From Candidatus Chlorohelix allophototropha (GTDB lineage Bacteria; Chloroflexota; Chloroflexia; Chloroheliales; Chloroheliaceae), in NCBI RefSeq assembly GCF_030389965.1, contig NZ_CP128400.1:2046001-2110000 (forward strand): DNA of 64,000 bases, given 5' to 3'. Both the position numbers and the translations under genes were made by a program. Of this stretch, positions 59,203 through 64,000 are shown one piece after another; the stretch's first letter is position 1, and each line of letters opens with the position of its first letter. The notes under the pieces are model-generated. The model made no database searches. It was not told the origin of the DNA and saw only the letters and a list, made by a program, of their open reading frames with translations.

Positions 59203-59312
59203 ATGCGCCCTCGTGTGGGTTGGCGCAAACACGGGGATTTGGTATAGGTGCGAACGGGTGAGGTTCGCGTTGGTAGAGGCGTGGCTCGACACGCCCGCGA
59301 TGGGTGGCACAT
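59203..59312. repeat. REP-like element upstream of the third STAND gene
   Basis: GGCGTGGCTCGACACGCCCG and CGCGATGGGTGGCACATTCC with GAATGCGCCCTCGTGTGGG are family 1 variants. It directly precedes the promoter module. Confidence 0.65.
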
Positions 59313-59328
59313 TCCATGAGATTTCCCG

Positions 59329-59416
59329 CTTGTGCCAATCGCGCTTTTCCCGCTATAATGTTTGCGTAGTTTAGCAACGGTTTAACCTGCGTTTTAGCCT
59401 TGTCGGGGATAATGCC
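59329..59416 (+). promoter_or_regulatory. Conserved STAND promoter module
   Basis: TTGTGC (59330-59335), an 18-bp spacer and TATAAT (59354-59359), then TTTAGCAACGGTTTAACCTG and CGTTTTAGCCTTGTCGGGGA to the TTG start at 59417. It matches the modules at 21296 and 29336. Confidence 0.72.
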
Positions 59417-61831
59417 TTGAGCGATAACTTTTCCGAGCGCGATTCTTATAAAAGACAGCTTGAAAACCACCGAAAGAACCTTGCCACCCTTCAGGTACAG
59501 TTAGCCGGATTCGGGCAATTTAATGTCCCTGCTCATATTCCCCTCCAAATTGGCGACATCGAAAAAGAGATTGAGCGACTGGAAAGCTTGTTGGCGTTGC
59601 CCTCGTCTGAAAATCGTATTTTTCAGGTGCCGCATCAGCGCAACGCCTTTTTCACCGGACGCGAGGATTTGTTGGCTGACCTCGAAAAGGCGCAGACTTC
59701 CGCCATCACTCAGCAAGCGGTGGCTGGCTTGGGCGGTGTTGGCAAAACCCAAACGGCGGTGGAATACGCCTACCGCAATAAAACATGTTTCGAGTTGGTG
59801 TGGTGGGTCAACGCCGAGTTCGCGACTTCTCTGCGCTCTGACCTTGCCAACCTCGCCTATGCCCTCAAGCTGGCGACCCCCGGCGCAACCGAACAAGAAG
59901 AAGTGATTGCCCTCGCCCTCCAACACCTACGAACCTGCCCCACCCATTGGCTGTTGGTGCTGGACAACGTGGAAGAACCCGCCCATATTCTGCCCTATCT
60001 ACCCGGTAGCGGCAACGGGCAAACCCTGATTACTTCGCGCTACAATGGCGATTGGGGCAAGAGCATCAAGCCTTTGCCAGCCCAAATATGGGGGCAGAGT
60101 CAAAGCGTGCAGTTTCTGGAAAAGCGCGTGGGAAGAGCTGACCCCGCTTTCGAGGAGTTGGCGCAGGAGTTGGGGGGCTTGCCGCTTGCGCTCGAACAGG
60201 CAGCCGCCTACATGAACGCGAAATCCAAGAGCGGGGAATCGTACCTAGAGCTGTTCAAGAAGCGGAGGCTGGAATTGCTGAAGCGGGGCAATGCGCCGGA
60301 GGGCTACCACAACGACACGGTTGCCACCACATGGGAGATTTCGTTCAAGGCGTTGGGGGAGGCAAACCCGGCAGGCGCGGAATTGCTAGAGTTGTGCGCG
60401 TGGCTAGGAGTGGCGGAAATCCCCTTTAGCCTGTTCCTTGAGCATGCGGACAAGTTGCCGGAGCGATTGGCGGCAGCAGCAGGGGATGAACTGGATTGGG
60501 ACGAGGCAATTGGGGCGATAAAACGCTATTCGCTGGCGGAGGTGAGCGAGAAAGGGCTGACGCTGCACCGCTTGGTGGGGCTGGCGCTGCGGACGGCGCA
60601 AGGCACGGACACCACCCGACTGGAACAAGCGGCGGGGCTGCTGCATGCCGCTTACCCCTCTGGGGATTTGAGTAAGAAAATAGAGCTGTGGGAGGAATAC
60701 GGACAGTTGCTGGAAGCGGGGCTGGCGGCGGCGGGCTACGCGGAGGAACGGGGCGTGGCTTTGGCAGATGCCAGTTATCTGTACAACCAGATTGGGACTT
60801 ATATATACGGTGCGAGAGCGGATTACCGACAGGCGCGGAACTATTTCCAATGCGCCCTTGCTATTCGGGAAAAGTCGCTCGGTTCAGAACATCCGGATGT
60901 GGCTGAAAGCCTGAACGACTTGGGAATGGCGCTACAGGCGATGGGTGACCTGCCCGCTGCCCTGCCTTTGTACCAACGCGCCCTTGCTATTCGGGAAAAG
61001 TCATTCGGTTCGGAACACCCTGATGTGGCGCAAAGCCTCAACAACCTTGGGATGTTGCTAAAGGCGATGGGCGACCTGCCCGCCGCCCTGCCGCTTCTCC
61101 AACGCGCCCTTGCCATTTTTGAGAAGCAGTTGGGCGAGTTCCATCTTTCTTTGGCGACAGGCTTCGCCAGCCTTGGGAGCTTGCTAAAGGCGATGGGCGA
61201 CCTGCCCGCCGCCCTGCCCCTTCTCCAACGCGCCCTTGCCATTTTTGAGAAGCAGTTGGGCGAGTTCCATCCCGATGTGGCGACCAGCCTCAACAACCTT
61301 GGGAGCTTGCTACAGGCGATGGGAGATTTACCCGCCGCCCTGCCTCTCTTCCAACGCGCCCTTGCCATTTGGGAAAAGCAACTTGGCGCAGACCATCCTA
61401 ACGTGGCAAGTTGCTGCAACAACATGGGGTTATTGCTACAGGCGATGGGAGAATACGCCTCCGCGCTGCCGCTTTTCCAACGCGCCCTTGCCATTTGGGA
61501 AAAGCAACTTGGCGCAGACCATCCACAGGTAGCGACTGGTTGCAACAACATGGGGTTATTGCTACAGGCGATGGGCGACCTGCCCGCCGCGCTGCCGCTT
61601 TTGCAACGCGCCCTTGCCATTCGGGAGAAGCAGTTGGGCGAGTTCCATCCCGATGTGGCAAACAGCCTCAACAACCTTGGGGCGTTGCGGTATGAGATGG
61701 GGGAACGGGCGGAGGCGGAGCGGTTGTTCTCCCGCGCTCTGGAGATTTTCACCAAGAAGCTCGGTTCACAACATCCTTCTACCCAAATCACGAAGAGATG
61801 GTTGGCGCAGGTGCGGGGTTCGGGTTCGTAG
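59417..61831 (+). CDS. NB-ARC / TPR STAND protein with a helical adaptor instead of TIR
   Basis: An 804-aa protein. Residues ~8-62 form a helical hairpin (LQVQLAGFGQFNVPAHIP, DIEKEIERLES) in place of TIR. From FTGRED (79) onward it matches the two TIR STAND proteins: P-loop GLGGVGKT (~104-111), LLVLDNVE and TSRYNGDWG, a winged-helix/arm region and seven complete TPR units of 42 residues. The adaptor recurs in the TIR-FGE-FGE protein at 40633-43281. Its own effector is missing, so it probably recruits one. The start is TTG in the same context as 29335. The stop lies in a REP-like sequence. Confidence 0.9.
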   Translation: MSDNFSERDSYKRQLENHRKNLATLQVQLAGFGQFNVPAHIPLQIGDIEKEIERLESLLALPSSENRIFQVPHQRNAFFTGREDLLADLEKAQTSAITQQAVAGLGGVGKTQTAVEYAYRNKTCFELVWWVNAEFATSLRSDLANLAYALKLATPGATEQEEVIALALQHLRTCPTHWLLVLDNVEEPAHILPYLPGSGNGQTLITSRYNGDWGKSIKPLPAQIWGQSQSVQFLEKRVGRADPAFEELAQELGGLPLALEQAAAYMNAKSKSGESYLELFKKRRLELLKRGNAPEGYHNDTVATTWEISFKALGEANPAGAELLELCAWLGVAEIPFSLFLEHADKLPERLAAAAGDELDWDEAIGAIKRYSLAEVSEKGLTLHRLVGLALRTAQGTDTTRLEQAAGLLHAAYPSGDLSKKIELWEEYGQLLEAGLAAAGYAEERGVALADASYLYNQIGTYIYGARADYRQARNYFQCALAIREKSLGSEHPDVAESLNDLGMALQAMGDLPAALPLYQRALAIREKSFGSEHPDVAQSLNNLGMLLKAMGDLPAALPLLQRALAIFEKQLGEFHLSLATGFASLGSLLKAMGDLPAALPLLQRALAIFEKQLGEFHPDVATSLNNLGSLLQAMGDLPAALPLFQRALAIWEKQLGADHPNVASCCNNMGLLLQAMGEYASALPLFQRALAIWEKQLGADHPQVATGCNNMGLLLQAMGDLPAALPLLQRALAIREKQLGEFHPDVANSLNNLGALRYEMGERAEAERLFSRALEIFTKKLGSQHPSTQITKRWLAQVRGSGS

Positions 61832-62018
61832 GGGCGTTGGTTAATACCGGGCGCATCGGAATGTGCCCTGCTGCCTGTACCCTGAAAGGGTATGCCCCGG
61901 ATGGGGGATACCCCGAACGGCGCAATGATACGTTGGTTTGGCACAAACACGGGGATTGTGGCACACACACGAACCGATGAGATTCGGGTTCGTAGGGGCG
62001 TATTTGAATACGCCCTCT
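61828..62018. repeat. REP-like array at the end of the third STAND gene
   Basis: It begins with the stop codon (TTCGTAGGGGCG) and continues with CGGGCGCATCGGAATGTGCC, CCTGAAAGGGTATGCCCC and GGGCGTATTTGAATACGCCC. Confidence 0.8.
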
Positions 62019-62081
62019 GGTCTATTTACGAATTAATTTCTTAAAGTTCCCTAGTCCCTTGTCTCCGAGGTAGGTTCGTGG

Positions 62082-62657
62082 TTAGGAGGCGCGAACCTCA
62101 GCCTCGACTATCACCTTACCGGCTTTCTCAAAGTTCAGTGTCACGGACACTTTCTGACCAACCGTTAGTGGTTGCTTGACTCCGATTAACATGATGTGCA
62201 GACCGCCGGGAGCAAGCGTCAGCGAACCGTTCGCCGGTACGGGCGCAGTTTCGGCAAGCACCATTTTTGAATTGACAAAGGTGTGAACTTCAACCGCATC
62301 GGCAATGCTGGTTTGTCCGCCCAATAGCTTGTCGGCTTCTGCGCCACTGTTATTGATGGTCAAAAACATCCCGGTCGAGACCATCGCGCTTGCGCCGGGA
62401 GTACCCATCGCCATTGTGGTGGCGGCAGCGGTGGTAGCCATTCCACCCGCCATTGTGGTAGTAGCCGGTTTGGGAGCGTTGATATACGCGCCGCTAACCT
62501 GAATCTTTCCGGCAGCAGCGGCAGTGGTTGCGCCAGCGGCAGTAGTGGCAGCCGCAGTAGTGGCGGCAGGCACCGGAGTAGCAGTATTATCACCGCAAGC
62601 CGCCAGCACTAAAAGTAATACCATGAAAAATGAACCTGTTTTGAAAAAGCGCATCAA
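62082..62657 (-). CDS. PCu(A)C-family copper-binding lipoprotein
   Basis: A 191-aa lipoprotein (LAAC lipobox near residue 21) with an Ala/Thr-rich spacer (25-50) and a PCu(A)C domain. Copper-ligand candidates are a His in VEVHTFV and the His-Ile-Met of GGLHIMLIG, with Met-rich insertions (TTMAGGMATT) in the middle. PCu(A)C proteins deliver Cu(I) to cytochrome oxidase on the outer face of the membrane. The domain matches well. No Sco or oxidase gene is nearby. Confidence 0.85.
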   Translation of the reverse strand: MMRFFKTGSFFMVLLLVLAACGDNTATPVPAATTAAATTAAGATTAAAAGKIQVSGAYINAPKPATTTMAGGMATTAAATTMAMGTPGASAMVSTGMFLTINNSGAEADKLLGGQTSIADAVEVHTFVNSKMVLAETAPVPANGSLTLAPGGLHIMLIGVKQPLTVGQKVSVTLNFEKAGKVIVEAEVRAS

Positions 62658-63006
62658 AAACCTCCAACTAGTAATTGTAACTTTGCATCAACATATTTAT
62701 ATCGATGATGGACTTCATAAAGGCAGAAAAATCCATCGTAATGCCACGTGGGTAAGTACAAACAGGCGCATTATTGCTAATCCTACAGGCTAAGTTTAGC
62801 CCAAAGTTTCACAACCCCTTAAATTGTAAAATTGAATACATTTTAGAGCTATAGTACAAATTATAAAAAAGAACTATAAAAGAACTATTTGTGAATACTA
62901 ATGGGCTAGATATTTACGTTTATGAAATCCGTCACAAATAATGGAATAATTCCATCATTAATGGCGGAATTGCCTTAGTACACGGTTGCGCTTATAATCT
63001 TACTCG
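62658..63006. other. Intergenic region between divergent genes
   Basis: About 350 bp, AT-rich. It contains the promoters of the copper lipoprotein and of guaD, plus the palindrome at 62941-62955. No further gene or RNA is visible. Confidence 0.45.
62941..62955. promoter_or_regulatory. 15-bp palindrome upstream of guaD
   Basis: ATGGAATAATTCCAT is a perfect inverted repeat about one central base, 52 bp before the guaD start. It could be an operator for a dimeric regulator. Confidence 0.45.
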
Positions 63007-63477
63007 ATGAAACAACATGAACTTTACATGCGCGAGGCTCTTTGCCTAGCGGAAGAAAGCGTGCGAGAGGGCGGCGGTCCCTTTGGGGCAGTGATAGTGC
63101 GCGATGGCGAAATCATCGCGGCTAGCGCAAATTCGGTTACGCTCACCCACGACCCCACCGCTCACGCCGAGGTTAACGCCATCCGTCTCGCCTGTGCCAA
63201 CCTACAAACCCATAACCTATCGGGCTGTGTCATTTATACTTCCTGCGAACCCTGCCCAATGTGCTTGGGCGCAATCTACTGGGCGCGTTTGGGCGCGATT
63301 TACTACGCTAACACCCGCACCGATGCTCAGGCTATCGGTTTTGACGACTCCTTTATCTATGATGAAATAGCGCGTCCGCTAGAGCAGCGCAAAATCCCCA
63401 TGACCCAACTCTTGCGCCAAGAGGGGTTAGAGGCATTCGAAGAATGGCGCTTGAAAGCGGACAAAAGCGAGTATTAG
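63007..63477 (+). CDS. guaD: Guanine deaminase (cytidine-deaminase-fold type)
   Basis: A 156-aa nucleoside-deaminase-fold enzyme. The zinc site is HAEVNAI (His/Glu) and SCEPCPMCLGAIYWARL (two Cys). GGPFGAVIVRDGEIIA and GFDDSFIYDEI, followed by a C-terminal EEWRLKADKSEY, closely match Bacillus guanine deaminase rather than tRNA-adenosine deaminase. It converts guanine to xanthine in purine salvage. It is a single gene with a palindrome upstream. Confidence 0.88.
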   Translation: MKQHELYMREALCLAEESVREGGGPFGAVIVRDGEIIAASANSVTLTHDPTAHAEVNAIRLACANLQTHNLSGCVIYTSCEPCPMCLGAIYWARLGAIYYANTRTDAQAIGFDDSFIYDEIARPLEQRKIPMTQLLRQEGLEAFEEWRLKADKSEY

Positions 63478-63774
63478 CTCTGGTGCAACCTGCTACTGTT
63501 GGCGAACTCCTAAATATTTCTATTTTCTCCAATTTAGGTCAAAAACCGAGCATTTTTATTGCTTTTTGCCTTAAATCGCTCCAAAAAGTGCTATTTTCAA
63601 ACCCTTTTCATAGGTAAAATTAGTTCGCCAACGGTATCAAAAGTGGGACAGAACCAATTTTTACCCTTACTTTGCTTACACTCCAGTGTGACCTGATTTG
63701 CAATATTTTGGTTTATGATGTATATACATCATAAGTTACAAGTATATATCAAAGGAAAGGATAAGTTCTACTAT
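63478..63774 (+). other. Intergenic region upstream of the PLP decarboxylase
   Basis: About 300 bp. It contains ACACTCCAGTGTGACC and the 22-bp palindrome at 63713-63734. A likely promoter lies in the AT-rich 63700-63760. No gene is visible. Confidence 0.45.
63713..63734. promoter_or_regulatory. 22-bp perfect palindrome (candidate operator)
   Basis: The half-site TTATGATGTAT is followed directly by its reverse complement. It ends 40 bp before the decarboxylase ATG. The ATGTATATACAT core resembles operators of GntR/MerR-like dimers, so the gene is probably controlled by a regulator outside the window. Confidence 0.55.
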
Positions 63775-64000
63775 ATGATCTCGTCACCTGATCCCAATTC
63801 TGTATTTTCTGAAGATATAATCGAGCAAACCCTCGATCCTGAAAACTGGGAAGATCTAAAAAGTCTGGGTCACCAGATGCTTGATGACATGTTCGATTTT
63901 CTCCAGAATGTCAGGGAACGCCCGGTCTGGCAGCCCGTTCCGGCAGAGGTCAAACAAAAACTAAAGGCTCCTTTACCCTTGGCGGCTGAAGCGGCTGGTG
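63775..64000 (+). CDS. PLP-dependent amino-acid decarboxylase (partial, runs off the right edge)
   Basis: I translated the frame from ATG 63775 to the window end (75 codons). LDPENWEDLKSLGHQMLDDM and FDFLQNVRERPVWQPVPAEV match the N-terminal segment of aromatic-L-amino-acid/tyrosine decarboxylase-type enzymes (group II), where this part forms the dimer interface. The catalytic lysine lies beyond the window, so the substrate remains open. AAAGGAAAGG lies further upstream than usual (~15 nt). Confidence 0.75.
   Translation, partial: MISSPDPNSVFSEDIIEQTLDPENWEDLKSLGHQMLDDMFDFLQNVRERPVWQPVPAEVKQKLKAPLPLAAEAAG

Overview
The window looks like Chloroflexota, probably a nitrogen-fixing lineage. The evidence is a nif operon of the reduced Roseiflexus type (nifH-I1-I2-B-D-K with no nifE or nifN here), DUF1385 and Uma2 proteins, Thr/Pro-rich lipoproteins, large STAND ATPases with TIR domains, and a base composition near 50% G+C. 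The species cannot be fixed from sequence alone. An iteron array next to a lambda-O-like initiator suggests that the window carries a replication origin, so the replicon may be a plasmid or secondary chromosome.

Layout. Positions 1-18,300 hold ordinary genes: a partial GNAT enzyme, DUF1385, Uma2, a MocA-like nucleotidyltransferase, a HAD phosphatase, an EamA transporter, an NHL-repeat surface protein, a divergent prenyl synthase, biotin carboxylase with a small biotin carrier, a secreted protein and a subtilisin. Positions 18,300-29,700 hold two TIR/NB-ARC/TPR proteins, an acyltransferase, Uma2, an SDR enzyme and a REP-associated tyrosine transposase, embedded in arrays of REP-like palindromes. 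Positions 30,840-38,455 hold the minus-strand nif operon, continued downstream by molybdenum genes (mop, moeA), an unknown 109-aa gene and a NifX/NafY-like gene. Positions 39,065-44,847 hold three TIR proteins ending in four formylglycine-generating-enzyme (C-type-lectin-like) domains. Positions 46,680-49,152 hold the putative origin and initiator. Positions 49,169-64,000 hold a LuxR-type STAND regulator, a C39-like peptidase pair, two TPM-like envelope proteins, lipoproteins, a third NB-ARC/TPR protein whose TIR has been replaced, a PCu(A)C copper protein, guanine deaminase and the start of a PLP decarboxylase.

The most interesting system is the conflict/signalling set. The four FGE-type domains share nearly identical nucleotide flanks, but their 24-26 core codons vary mainly at the first two codon positions with the third base fixed as C or T. 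This is the expected mark of adenine mutagenesis by a diversity-generating retroelement (DGR). No reverse transcriptase or template repeat is visible here, so they would act from elsewhere. One of these TIR proteins carries a helical-hairpin adaptor that recurs at the N-terminus of the NB-ARC/TPR protein at 59,417, which offers a physical link between the variable-receptor TIR proteins and the STAND ATPases. The STAND genes share a promoter module of about 90 bp, exchange N-terminal effectors just after the start codon, differ in the number of near-identical TPR units, and end inside REP elements. An orphan promoter-plus-REP scar at 9,909-10,108 suggests a lost member.
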